A DNA stretch of 57,720 nucleotides from contig NZ_PENZ01000002.1 in the NCBI RefSeq assembly GCF_003144395.1, positions 1 through 57,720 on the forward strand. Direction: 5' to 3'. The notes under the pieces are model-generated. The model saw only the letters and a program-made list of their open reading frames with translations. It was not told the DNA's origin and searched no databases. Below are positions 9,911 through 18,690 of this stretch, in pieces. The translations under genes were made by a program, and so were the position numbers. How positions within the stretch are numbered: position 1 is the first letter of the stretch; each line of letters opens with the position of its first letter. The DNA comes from Proteus faecis (GTDB lineage Bacteria > Pseudomonadota > Gammaproteobacteria > Enterobacterales > Enterobacteriaceae).

Positions 9911-11125
9911 TTATTGATGATAACCCACAATAAAACGACCAAATTTTTGAATTGCCATATCTAAATCATCTTCGCGCGGAAGAGTAACGATACGGAAATG
10001 GTCAGGGTATGGCCAATTAAAGGCAGTACCTTGCACTAATAAGACTTTTTCTTGCAGTAACAAATCAAGGATCATTTTCTGATCGTTTTTAATACTGTAG
10101 CGGTTAAGGTCTATTTTAGGGAACATATACAATGCCCCCATAGGTTTAACACAAGAAACCCCTGGAATTTGATTAATGAGCTCCCAAGCGCGATTGCGTT
10201 GTTCGTATAAACGACCACCCGGCAGGATAAATTCACTAATACTTTGATAGCCTCCCAATGCCGTTTGAATAGCATGTTGCATTGGTACGTTGGCGCATAA
10301 ACGCATCGATGCCAGCATATCTAAGCCTTCAATATAGCTTTTAGCCTGCTTTTTAGGGCCATTTAATACCATCCAACCTTGACGGAAACCTGCAACACGG
10401 TAAGTTTTTGATAAACCATTAAATGTGACGGTTAATAAATCGGGGGCCATGGCAGCGATAGAATGATGTTGTGCATCGTCATACAGAATTTTATCGTAGA
10501 TCTCGTCAGCGAAGATAATCAGGTTGTGTTGACGTGCTATTTCAACGATTTCCATCAGAATATCTTTGCTATACACCGCACCTGTTGGGTTATTTGGGTT
10601 GATAATAACAATACCACGGGTATTTTTTGTAATTTTACTGCGGATATCATCTAAATCTGGGAACCAACCTTGTTGCTCGTCACACATATAGTGAACAGCA
10701 TTTCCTCCTGAAAGAGAAACTGCGGCTGTCCATAATGGATAATCAGGCGCAGGTACGAGCATTTCATCGCCGTTATTCAATAAGGCTTGCATCGCTTGTA
10801 CGATTAATTCAGAAACACCATTACCAATATAAATGTCTTCAACAGTGATATCTCTCATATCACGAGCTTGATAATGCTGCATGATAGCTTTACGCGCAGA
10901 AAATAGACCTTTAGAGTCGCTATAACCTTGAGAGCTTGGTAAGTTGCGGATCACATCTACTAAAATTTCATCTGGTGCTTCAAAGCCAAAAGGTGCCGGG
11001 TTACCAATATTGAGTTTTAAAACTTTGTTACCTTCTTCTTCCAGACGTTTTGCTTCTTGCAAAACCGGACCTCTAATGTCGTAACAGACATGTTCGAGTT
11101 TGTTTGATTTTTTAATCTGATTCAT
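9911..11125 (-). CDS. alaA: Glutamate-pyruvate aminotransferase AlaA
   Basis: A PLP-dependent class I aminotransferase making alanine from pyruvate and glutamate. Fold-type I landmarks are all present: LNIGNPAPFGF at the N-terminus, the INPNNPTGAVYS loop, the FADEIYDKI Asp, the PLP lysine in NGLSKTYRVAGFRQGW and the C-terminal arginine in HFRIVTLPRE. I chose the ATG at 11123-11125, which gives 404 residues (E. coli 405) and aligns with the family N-terminus. The longer frame to 11188 adds 21 unlike residues. Single gene with its own terminator, divergent from lrhA across a long gap. Confidence 0.95.
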   Translation of the reverse strand: MNQIKKSNKLEHVCYDIRGPVLQEAKRLEEEGNKVLKLNIGNPAPFGFEAPDEILVDVIRNLPSSQGYSDSKGLFSARKAIMQHYQARDMRDITVEDIYIGNGVSELIVQAMQALLNNGDEMLVPAPDYPLWTAAVSLSGGNAVHYMCDEQQGWFPDLDDIRSKITKNTRGIVIINPNNPTGAVYSKDILMEIVEIARQHNLIIFADEIYDKILYDDAQHHSIAAMAPDLLTVTFNGLSKTYRVAGFRQGWMVLNGPKKQAKSYIEGLDMLASMRLCANVPMQHAIQTALGGYQSISEFILPGGRLYEQRNRAWELINQIPGVSCVKPMGALYMFPKIDLNRYSIKNDQKMILDLLLQEKVLLVQGTAFNWPYPDHFRIVTLPREDDLDMAIQKFGRFIVGYHQ

Positions 11126-11985
11126 AGCGCGTTTACCTAATAGGGTCTGACTCGTATCTTTATTGTGATTATGGCGACGTAGCGACATTTATCGCCGGTT
11201 GCTATTCATATAGAAAGATACAAATGAAAAGGTTATCCCAGCAAATAACTGTTCTATCACTCTACTCTTACGTTACAAACTTTTGAAGATGCTAGGTAAT
11301 TTTTGGTGTAAAAGGTCATTTTATTCTTAGAATGTTATTTTGATGACTGATTGTATTGCTTATTGTGGATTTATATTTTGGTTTTGATGAATAATCTGGA
11401 TTATTATTCTACTGGAAAGGGGCTTTTTAGTGTGTCGATTAGAAATAAGTTGATGTGATAGATTGGTAGGTGAAATGTTGCATAATCAATTATTGAATAA
11501 TTTTATCGGATTTGTATTATCTGACTTAATATATTAAATTTTCAAATAATATGGTTAAATCTACTTTATTCTATAGCAATCAATTAGTTTAAGTATAAAT
11601 TAAATTTAAATCTTAAATTTAGTTTATAGGGGGAAATACTTAAATCCGAATGCATAGTTAAGATAATTTAAATTATTTTCAAAATGTTAAAATTTATGAA
11701 TGAGAAAGCAACATAGTATGATCTAAGTCTAACTTGTGATGACGGTATAGAGTTCTTTCTTGTGAATGCCTGAAATGATAATAAAATTTAATTTGTTACA
11801 AAAAGATGCAATTCCTTTCTATCTAGGAGGTGTAAACGATAAGAAACAAATGTAAAGTATTCAGTATGTCTTTGCTCTCCTTTTCAGAGTAAAGTACAGT
11901 CTGAATCGGAAGTCTTTTTTAGACTTTTGATATAAAACACCAGGTATATGTAATTTAAAAATCAAAAATAAGTGAAGAATAAACA
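11126..11985. other. 860 bp AT-rich gap between alaA and lrhA
   Basis: No gene supported on either strand. It must carry the divergent promoters of alaA and lrhA. The lrhA-proximal part holds two terminator-like hairpins (separate entry). A long leader before lrhA is also usual in E. coli. The base composition is lower in GC than that of the flanking genes. Confidence 0.6.
11871..11930 (+). promoter_or_regulatory. Paired hairpins in the lrhA leader, possible attenuator or small-RNA 3' end
   Basis: A first stem pairs CTTTGCTCT with AGAGTAAAG (about 11871-11895, one G-T). A second, AAGTCT-TTTTT-AGACTT (11910-11926), is followed by TTTGATAT. The pair resembles a terminator located 60-110 bp before the lrhA ATG. 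Function is inferred only. Confidence 0.35.
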
Positions 11986-12903
11986 ATGATTAATGCAAAT
12001 CGTCCGATAATGAATCTCGACCTCGATCTGCTTAGAACGTTTGTAGCTGTAGCAGATTTGAACACTTTTGCAGCCGCCGCTGCTGCTGTATGTCGAACCC
12101 AATCTGCTGTGAGTCAGCAGATGCAACGTTTAGAGCAATTGGTGGGCAGAGAGCTTTTCGCCCGTCATGGTCGTAATAAACTTTTAACAGAGCATGGTCT
12201 ACAACTGTTAGGTTATGCGCGTCAAATTCTGCGTGCAAATGATGATGCAACGGCATCATTAACGTATAGCGATGCAGAAGGGGAGCTACGTATTGGTGCT
12301 TCTGATGACTCTGTCGATACTTTATTACCGTTTTTGTTAAATCGTATCGCGTCAGTGTATCCTCGCTTAGCTGTTGATGTACGTATTAAGCGTTCTCAAT
12401 ATATTGAGACAATGCTAGATAATCATGAAATTGATTTAGCGTTAACAACAGCACGTATAGGTCATCACCCACGTACAGCGTTACGTACTGCACCCGTGTT
12501 ATGGCATTGTGCGCCAGATTTCCAATTACAAATGAATGAACCTATTCCTTTAGTTGTTATGGATGAAACGAATCCATTCCGTCAATTAGCGATAAACACG
12601 TTAGATGACGCTGGAATTCAATGGCGTGTTGCTTATGAAGCGGCTTCTTTATCCGCTGTTCGTGCGGCAGTTAATGCCGAAGTGGGTATTACTGCTCGTC
12701 CACTGGAAATGCAAAATGCCGATTTGCGTATTTTAGGTGAAAGTGAAGGGTTACCTCGCTTACCTGAAACACAATATTGGTTATATCGTAACTCTGATGA
12801 ACAAAATGAAGCAGTGTTAACGGTATTCAATGCAATTGAAAACAAGAAAACACCTTATACCGTTACTGCATCTGAAGATATTAGCTCTACTGAACTTGAA
12901 TAA
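11986..12903 (+). CDS. lrhA: LysR-type transcriptional regulator LrhA (HexA)
   Basis: A DNA-binding regulator; in E. coli LrhA represses flhDC (flagella) and affects RpoS and fimbriae, and homologues (HexA/PecT) control virulence and motility. The N-terminal winged HTH (residues about 12-70) is the conserved [19 protein letters not shown] ... [16 protein letters not shown] block, nearly identical to E. coli. The C-terminal effector-binding domain is more divergent ([26 protein letters not shown]). The protein has 305 residues against 312 in E. coli. It sits directly upstream of nuo, as in E. coli, with a strong terminator between. In Proteus a role in swarming is plausible. Confidence 0.94.
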   Translation: MINANRPIMNLDLDLLRTFVAVADLNTFAAAAAAVCRTQSAVSQQMQRLEQLVGRELFARHGRNKLLTEHGLQLLGYARQILRANDDATASLTYSDAEGELRIGASDDSVDTLLPFLLNRIASVYPRLAVDVRIKRSQYIETMLDNHEIDLALTTARIGHHPRTALRTAPVLWHCAPDFQLQMNEPIPLVVMDETNPFRQLAINTLDDAGIQWRVAYEAASLSAVRAAVNAEVGITARPLEMQNADLRILGESEGLPRLPETQYWLYRNSDEQNEAVLTVFNAIENKKTPYTVTASEDISSTELE

Positions 12904-12998
12904 TCACATTAATCATTGTGTGAATTTTTAGCGTTAAAACACAAAAATTAAAGATTAAAATAGAGTCAAATAGAACTGGATAGTGATGAATAATAATA

Positions 12999-13042
12999 AA
13001 CGGGAATAGATGCAATGAAGTGCATTTATTCCCGTTTTTTTA
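12999..13042 (+). terminator. Rho-independent terminator of lrhA
   Basis: A stem of AACGGGAATA (12999-13008) with TATTCCCGTT (13027-13036), with an inner TGCA/TGCA pairing in the loop, followed by a run of T. Confidence 0.88.
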
Positions 13043-13138
13043 TTGCTTCTTTTTGAAATAGTAACATTATGTTAATAATTATGTTGTTTTATGTATTTAT
13101 CTTTGTGACATTTCATTCCATAACTACCTTAACTGTTT

Positions 13139-13153
13139 GTTAAAAAAATGTTT
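13139..13153 (+). promoter_or_regulatory. Candidate ArcA-binding direct repeat
   Basis: GTTAAAAAAATGTTT matches the ArcA consensus GTTAATTAAATGTTA at 12 of 15 positions. It has the typical 11 bp offset between the two GTT half-sites. ArcA represses nuo anaerobically in E. coli. The AT-rich setting raises the chance of a fortuitous match. Confidence 0.35.
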
Positions 13154-13457
13154 ACCTTCCCCCTTGGTTAATCACTTGTAGGATTTGTTAACAAATAAAA
13201 AGTTTGTCTAGGTTTTAAGAGAATAAAAAAGTAAATCTAAGCGGATATTTGACCTTCTCCACAATATTAGAAAGTTAATTTGTTAAAATTTGGATAAATT
13301 TTAAACTGATTAGGTGTTTTTTCGACTATTTTGTGAGTTTGATCAAAAAAATAAGGCACATTTGCCTGTGTTTAGTCAGGTTTTTCCTGAGATACTGGTG
13401 TAGTAAAATCGAATTATCGGTTAGACTAAGCGTGTTAGCATAAAGTTTGTCGGTTGA

Positions 13458-13485
13458 CTGACACGTTTTAGCATTAACCCATAAT
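13458..13485 (+). promoter_or_regulatory. Candidate sigma-70 promoter for nuo
   Basis: CTGACA (13458-13463), a 16 bp spacer and CATAAT (13480-13485), about 215 bp before nuoA. This is sequence inspection only. Confidence 0.3.
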
Positions 13486-13701
13486 CTAGTGTTAAAAATG
13501 AGTGTTGATTTTGTTAAATCGCGATAGAAAACTGAGTGATTTGTCGCAAAGTTTTCTAAAAAAGAAAAAAGGTATAAATAGACTGTTATTATTTCTTTAA
13601 TTAGCAAGTCTGTTTAATTCGCCTTTTTTTCGTAATTAGAAATGTGGTGTAAACCGCCGGATAAGAGTTGGTTAATTGACACCACCTTTGATGAGTAAGC
13701 A

Positions 13702-14154
13702 ATGAGTATGTCTACAACCACTGAAGTTATCGCCCATCATTGGGCATTTGCTGTCTTCCTCATAGGCGCATTGGGATTATGTTCGCTCATGTTGTTGGGT
13801 GCCCGCTATTTAGGTGGACGCGCACAGGCAAGGGCAAAGCATGTTCCTTATGAATCTGGTCTTGATTCTGTTGGCAGCGCTCGTCTGCGCATGTCAGCTA
13901 AATTCTATTTAGTTGCCATGTTTTTCGTTATTTTCGATGTTGAAGCACTGTTTCTTTATGCCTGGGCTGTTTCCGTTCGTGAAGTTGGCTGGTTAGGCTT
14001 TATTGAAGCGTCAGTCTTCATCGCTATTTTATTAGCTGGATTATTCTATTTGGTTCGTATAGGCGCATTAGATTGGACGCCTGTTCGCTCTCGCCGTGAA
14101 ACTGCGAGTAAAAGCCATGTTCGATTAACCAGCGGCAAACATCCGCAGCAGTAA
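13702..14154 (+). CDS. nuoA: NADH-quinone oxidoreductase subunit A
   Basis: A membrane-arm subunit of respiratory complex I (NADH:quinone oxidoreductase), helping form the quinone/proton coupling region next to NuoH. At 150 residues it has three hydrophobic helices: [42 protein letters not shown], and [15 protein letters not shown]. The loop with the conserved [16 protein letters not shown] carries the cysteine-free equivalent of the quinone-site loop. The start [16 protein letters not shown] is almost identical to E. coli. First gene of the 13-gene nuo operon, 18 bp before nuoB. Confidence 0.97.
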   Translation: MSMSTTTEVIAHHWAFAVFLIGALGLCSLMLLGARYLGGRAQARAKHVPYESGLDSVGSARLRMSAKFYLVAMFFVIFDVEALFLYAWAVSVREVGWLGFIEASVFIAILLAGLFYLVRIGALDWTPVRSRRETASKSHVRLTSGKHPQQ

Positions 14155-14171
14155 TAAGCGAGGCATTAGAA

Positions 14172-14846
14172 ATGGATTATACGCTCACCCGCATAGATCC
14201 GAACGGTGAGAATGACCGTTATCCCCTGCAATCACAGGAAATTGTCAGTGACCCATTAGATGCTCACGTTCATCGCAGTGTGTATATGGGAAAACTGGAA
14301 CATGCGTTGCATGACGTTGTGAACTGGGGACGGAAAAACTCTTTATGGCCATATAACTTTGGTCTTTCCTGTTGTTACGTTGAAATGGTGACATCATTTA
14401 CGGCTGTACATGACGTAGCTCGTTTTGGTTCAGAAGTATTACGTGCATCTCCTCGTCAAGCTGACTTTATGGTGGTTGCAGGTACTTGCTTTACTAAGAT
14501 GGCACCCGTTATTCAGCGTTTATACGATCAGATGTTAGAGCCTAAATGGGTTATCTCTATGGGGGCATGTGCCAACTCTGGTGGTATGTACGACATCTAC
14601 TCAGTGGTGCAAGGTGTTGATAAGTTCATTCCAGTTGATGTGTATATTCCTGGATGCCCTCCACGCCCGGAAGCTTATATGCAGGCACTGATGTTATTAC
14701 AAGAGTCCATTGGTAAAGAACGTCGCCCATTATCATGGGTTGTCGGCGACCAAGGCGTTTACCGTGCCAATATGCAATCAGAACGAGAAAGAAAACACGG
14801 TGAACGTATCGCAGTGAAAAATCTGCGTACTCCTGATGAAATTTAA
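14172..14846 (+). CDS. nuoB: NADH-quinone oxidoreductase subunit B
   Basis: A peripheral-arm subunit holding the terminal 4Fe-4S cluster N2 that reduces quinone. The tandem cysteines of the cluster are visible as Cys67-Cys68 in [10 protein letters not shown]. The other ligands are in [10 protein letters not shown] and [10 protein letters not shown]. The 224 residues match the family (E. coli 220). It is followed by a 76 bp spacer that contains a small AGGC-TTTT-GCCT stem before nuoCD. Confidence 0.97.
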   Translation: MDYTLTRIDPNGENDRYPLQSQEIVSDPLDAHVHRSVYMGKLEHALHDVVNWGRKNSLWPYNFGLSCCYVEMVTSFTAVHDVARFGSEVLRASPRQADFMVVAGTCFTKMAPVIQRLYDQMLEPKWVISMGACANSGGMYDIYSVVQGVDKFIPVDVYIPGCPPRPEAYMQALMLLQESIGKERRPLSWVVGDQGVYRANMQSERERKHGERIAVKNLRTPDEI

Positions 14847-14922
14847 AGGCTTTTGCCTAAGACGTAACCAGAGCAATGTGTTGCGATCATAGTAACCCTG
14901 ATCAAAGTTGTGGTGAATAGAA

Positions 14923-16719
14923 ATGACCGATCAGATAGCGCAAAAAGGCGCTCGGCCAGCGTGGGAAACGACCGATCATATTGATGATCAGGTGGTGAAT
15001 GAACTGCGTCAGAAATTTGGTCCAGATGCCTTTACGTTCCAGCCTACTCGTACTGGCATGCCAGTTGTTTGGGTAAAACGGGAACAACTCATTGAGGTAA
15101 TGTTATACCTCAAATCTTTACCAAAACCTTATGTCATGCTGTTTGATATGCATGGTTTTGATGAGCGTCTTCGTACGCATCGTCAAGGCTTGCCCGCAGC
15201 GGACTTTTCCGTTTTCTATCATCTGATATCAATCGATCGTAATAAAGATATTATGCTGAAAGTTGCATTAAGTGAAAATGATCTTAATGTTCCGACTATC
15301 ACATCTATCTTTCCTAACTCGAATTGGTATGAGCGTGAAGTGTGGGATATGTTTGGAATTGTCTTTAATGGGCATCCAAATTTACGCCGTATTATGATGC
15401 TTCCTGATTGGGAAGGTCATCCACTGCGTAAAGATTATCCTGCTCGTGCGACAGAGTTCGATCCTTATGTGCTGACAAAGCAGAAACAGGATCTGGAAAT
15501 GGAATCGCTGACATTCAAACCTGAAGAGTGGGGGATGAAACGCGGTACTGAGAATGAGGACTTTATGTTCTTAAACCTCGGTCCAAACCATCCATCATCT
15601 CACGGTGCATTCCGTATTATTCTTCAGCTTGATGGCGAGGAGATAGTCGACTGTGTGCCAGACGTGGGTTATCACCACCGTGGTGCTGAAAAAATGGGTG
15701 AGCGCCAATCTTGGCATAGCTATATTCCATACACAGACCGAATTGAATACCTCGGCGGATGCGTTAACGAAATGCCTTATGTACTTGCGGTAGAAAAACT
15801 TGCCGGTATTGAAGTACCTGAACGCGTTAAAGTTATTCGTGTCATGCTGTCAGAGCTATTCCGTATTAATAGTCACTTACTGTATATCAGTACCTTTATT
15901 CAAGACGTTGGTGCAATGACACCGGTGTTCTTTGCCTTTACTGACCGTCAGAAAGTTTACAACATCGTGGAAGCGATTACTGGATTCCGTATGCATCCTG
16001 CATGGTTCCGTATCGGTGGTGTTGCTCATGATTTACCTCGCGGTTGGGAACGCTTATTACGTGAATTCTTAGATTGGATGCCAAAACGTCTAGATTCTTA
16101 CGTAAAAGCAGCACTGCAAAACAGTATCTTGAAAGGTCGTACTATTGGTGTTGCCTCATATAATGCTAAAGAAGCATTAGATTGGGGTGTGACAGGTGCA
16201 GGTCTTCGCGCAACAGGCGTTGAGTTTGATGTCCGTAAATGGCGTCCATATTCAGGTTATGAAAACTTTGAATTTGAAATCCCTGTCGCAAGCAATGGTG
16301 ACTGTTATGATCGCGTAATGCTGAAAGTAGAAGAACTACGCCAAAGCTTACGTATTCTGGAACAGTGCTATAAAAACATGCCAGAAGGGCCATTTAAAGC
16401 AGACCATCCACTGACAACGCCTCCACCAAAAGAGCGCACATTACAGCATATTGAAACCATGATTAACCATTTCTTACAGGTTTCATGGGGTCCAGTTATG
16501 CCTGCTAATGAATCATTCCAGATGGTTGAAGCCACGAAAGGGATCAACAGCTATTACTTGACTAGTGATGGTAGCACGATGAGTTACCGTACGCGTATTC
16601 GTACGCCAAGTTTTGCTCACTTGCAACAAATCCCTGCGGTTATCCGCGGTAGTCTGGTTTCTGACTTGATTGTGTATCTGGGAAGTATTGATTTTGTAAT
16701 GTCGGATGTGGATCGTTAA
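14923..16719 (+). CDS. nuoC: NADH-quinone oxidoreductase fused subunit C/D
   Basis: A natural fusion of NuoC (30 kDa, about residues 1-190) and NuoD (49 kDa, from about residue 200), as in E. coli. It forms much of the quinone-binding pocket with NuoB. NuoC signature: [37 protein letters not shown]. NuoD signature: [13 protein letters not shown], the quinone-site His region, and [16 protein letters not shown]. The C-terminus ends in [12 protein letters not shown], typical of the family. The 598 residues equal the usual fused length. It is two bases from nuoE. Confidence 0.97.
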   Translation: MTDQIAQKGARPAWETTDHIDDQVVNELRQKFGPDAFTFQPTRTGMPVVWVKREQLIEVMLYLKSLPKPYVMLFDMHGFDERLRTHRQGLPAADFSVFYHLISIDRNKDIMLKVALSENDLNVPTITSIFPNSNWYEREVWDMFGIVFNGHPNLRRIMMLPDWEGHPLRKDYPARATEFDPYVLTKQKQDLEMESLTFKPEEWGMKRGTENEDFMFLNLGPNHPSSHGAFRIILQLDGEEIVDCVPDVGYHHRGAEKMGERQSWHSYIPYTDRIEYLGGCVNEMPYVLAVEKLAGIEVPERVKVIRVMLSELFRINSHLLYISTFIQDVGAMTPVFFAFTDRQKVYNIVEAITGFRMHPAWFRIGGVAHDLPRGWERLLREFLDWMPKRLDSYVKAALQNSILKGRTIGVASYNAKEALDWGVTGAGLRATGVEFDVRKWRPYSGYENFEFEIPVASNGDCYDRVMLKVEELRQSLRILEQCYKNMPEGPFKADHPLTTPPPKERTLQHIETMINHFLQVSWGPVMPANESFQMVEATKGINSYYLTSDGSTMSYRTRIRTPSFAHLQQIPAVIRGSLVSDLIVYLGSIDFVMSDVDR

Positions 16720-16721
16720 TC

Positions 16722-17267
16722 ATGCAAAATGAATTAAACCAAAAAGATGATGCCGTGCAGATCGAAATCGTTGATGTAACACATTCAAAGAAAGCAACGT
16801 TTGTTTTAACTGAAGAAGAACGTGCTGAAATTGAACAAGAAAAACATCATTACGAAGATCCTCGTGCAGCTTCTATTGAAGCACTGAAAATTGTGCAAAA
16901 GAACCGAGGTTGGGTTGAAGACGGCGCGATTTATGCGATTGCGGATGTTCTTGGGATCCCTGCAAGCGATGTTGAAGGCGTTGCTACGTTCTATAGCCAA
17001 ATTTTCCGTCAACCCGTTGGCCGTCACATCATTCGTTTTTGTGACAGCGTGGTTTGTCATATTACAGGTTATCAAGGCATTCAGGCAGCAATTGAAAAGC
17101 ATCTTAATATCATTCCTGGTCAAACTACACCAGATGGTCGCTTTACATTACTGCCAACCTGCTGTTTAGGTAATTGTGATAAAGGTCCTACTATGATGGT
17201 AGATGACGATACTCACAGCTTTGTTAAACCTGAAGAGATTGAAACGTTACTGGAGCAGTATCCATGA
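16722..17267 (+). CDS. nuoE: NADH-quinone oxidoreductase subunit E
   Basis: The 24 kDa peripheral subunit of the NADH dehydrogenase module, carrying the 2Fe-2S cluster N1a. The four cysteine ligands are in [10 protein letters not shown] and [13 protein letters not shown]. The 181 residues have a slightly longer N-terminus than E. coli (166). The stop overlaps the nuoF start by four bases (ATGA), indicating translational coupling. Confidence 0.96.
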   Translation: MQNELNQKDDAVQIEIVDVTHSKKATFVLTEEERAEIEQEKHHYEDPRAASIEALKIVQKNRGWVEDGAIYAIADVLGIPASDVEGVATFYSQIFRQPVGRHIIRFCDSVVCHITGYQGIQAAIEKHLNIIPGQTTPDGRFTLLPTCCLGNCDKGPTMMVDDDTHSFVKPEEIETLLEQYP

Positions 17268-18628
17268 CAGCAATTTCAGGAGCAAAACCGATTATTCGTA
17301 GCGCGGAAACGCATCCGCTAACGTGGCGCTTACGTGATGATCGTCAGCCTGTATGGCTGGATGAATACCGTGCTACAAACGGTTATAAAGCGGCAGAAAA
17401 AGCATTAAAAGGTATGTCCCCGACTGAGGTGACCACTGAAGTTAAAGATGCTGGTCTAAAAGGTCGTGGTGGTGCTGGATTCTCAACAGGCTTGAAATGG
17501 AGCCTGATGCCAAAAGATGAAAGCATGAATATCCGTTACATCCTTTGTAACGCGGATGAAATGGAGCCGGGTACTTATAAAGACCGTCTCTTAATGGAAG
17601 AACTTCCACATCTGTTAATTGAAGGGATGATCATCGGTGCTCACGCACTCAAAGCTTACCGTGGTTATATTTTCCTTCGCGGAGAATATATCGAAGCGGC
17701 TAAGAATTTACGCCATGCCATTGAGGAAGCAAAAGCAGCAGGCTTTCTTGGTAAAAATATCTTTGGTTCAGGAATTGATTTTGAACTGTTTGTTCACACA
17801 GGTGCAGGTCGTTACATCTGTGGTGAAGAGACCGCATTAATCAACTCATTAGAAGGTCGTCGTGCCAACCCGCGTTCTAAACCTCCATTCCCTGCAACAT
17901 CAGGTGCATGGGGCAAACCAACGTGCGTCAATAACGTAGAAACACTGTGTAACGTACCTGCAATTATTGAACACGGCAAAGATTGGTATATCGGCTTAAG
18001 TGAAGGCAAAAGCCCAGATGCGGGTACTAAGTTAATGGGGTTCTCAGGTCGCGTGAAATATCCGGGCTTATGGGAATTACCATTTGGTACAACAGCGCGT
18101 GAGATCCTTGAAGATTACGCGGGTGGTATGCGTGATGGTCTTAAGCTGAAAGCATGGCAACCGGGTGGTGCAGGTACTGACTTCTTAACAGAAGATCACC
18201 TCGATCTTCCAATGGATTTTGGCACGATAGCAAAAGCTGGTAGTCGTTTAGGTACAGCACTTGCGATGGCGGTAGATAATGAAATTAATATGGTTTCATT
18301 AACCCGTAACTTAGAAGAGTTCTTTGCGCGTGAATCTTGTGGCTGGTGTACACCTTGTCGTGATGGTTTGCCATGGAGTGTCGAAATCTTACGTGCGATA
18401 GAAAACGGTAAAGGTCGCCCTGGTGATATCGAAACTCTTGAGCATTTATGTCGTTCTTTAAGTCCAGGACACACATTCTGTGCTCACGCACCGGGTGCAG
18501 TAGAACCTTTACAAAGCGCCATTAAATATTTCCGTGAAGAATTTGAGGCTGGCATTATTCAAGAAGATTATACCAATGCCAACTTGATCCGAGGTATTCA
18601 GCCTAACTTGCTGAAAAGCCGTTGGTAA
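17264..18628 (+). CDS. nuoF: NADH-quinone oxidoreductase subunit F
   Basis: The 51 kDa subunit that binds NADH and FMN and passes electrons to 4Fe-4S cluster N3. The glycine-rich [13 protein letters not shown] nucleotide loop is near residue 65. The FMN-site [14 protein letters not shown] and [16 protein letters not shown] elements follow. The N3 cysteines are in [12 protein letters not shown] and the later [10 protein letters not shown]. The 454 residues compare with 445 in E. coli. Overlaps nuoE and is 62 bp before nuoG. Confidence 0.97.
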   Translation: MTAISGAKPIIRSAETHPLTWRLRDDRQPVWLDEYRATNGYKAAEKALKGMSPTEVTTEVKDAGLKGRGGAGFSTGLKWSLMPKDESMNIRYILCNADEMEPGTYKDRLLMEELPHLLIEGMIIGAHALKAYRGYIFLRGEYIEAAKNLRHAIEEAKAAGFLGKNIFGSGIDFELFVHTGAGRYICGEETALINSLEGRRANPRSKPPFPATSGAWGKPTCVNNVETLCNVPAIIEHGKDWYIGLSEGKSPDAGTKLMGFSGRVKYPGLWELPFGTTAREILEDYAGGMRDGLKLKAWQPGGAGTDFLTEDHLDLPMDFGTIAKAGSRLGTALAMAVDNEINMVSLTRNLEEFFARESCGWCTPCRDGLPWSVEILRAIENGKGRPGDIETLEHLCRSLSPGHTFCAHAPGAVEPLQSAIKYFREEFEAGIIQEDYTNANLIRGIQPNLLKSRW

Positions 18629-18655
18629 TTTTTCACGACACATTTTAGGTTTAAC

Positions 18656-18670
18656 GCCTGCTGTGCAGGC
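18656..18670 (+). promoter_or_regulatory. GC-rich hairpin just upstream of the nuoG ribosome binding site
   Basis: A perfect 6 bp stem, GCCTGC-TGT-GCAGGC, lies in the nuoF-nuoG spacer and ends five bases before GGGAAG. No U-tract follows, so it is not a terminator. It could tune nuoG translation or mRNA processing (inference). Confidence 0.5.
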
Positions 18671-18690
18671 CTTTGGGAAGCATGCTGACT

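Larger units (their letters stand above)
13043..13701 (+). promoter_or_regulatory. Regulatory region of the nuo operon
   Basis: About 660 bp with no supported gene between the lrhA terminator and nuoA. It contains an ArcA-like direct repeat (13139-13153), a perfect TTTGTTAACAAA palindrome near 13185 and a candidate promoter (13458-13485). There is also a TCAGG-TTTTT-CCTGA hairpin near 13375-13390. E. coli nuo also has a long upstream region controlled by ArcA, NarL and others; the detailed sites here are inference. Confidence 0.6.

Noticed and set aside
11126-11188. N-terminal extension of alaA
   Set aside because: The 21 extra residues have no counterpart in AlaA, while the start at 11125 gives the expected 404 residues.
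13326-13607. 93-residue minus-strand frame in the nuo upstream region
   Set aside because: It lies across the candidate nuo promoter, has low-complexity composition, no ribosome binding site worth the name and no recognisable family.
16806-17123. 105-residue frame antisense to nuoE
   Set aside because: A shadow frame over a conserved complex I gene whose own coding pattern is strong.
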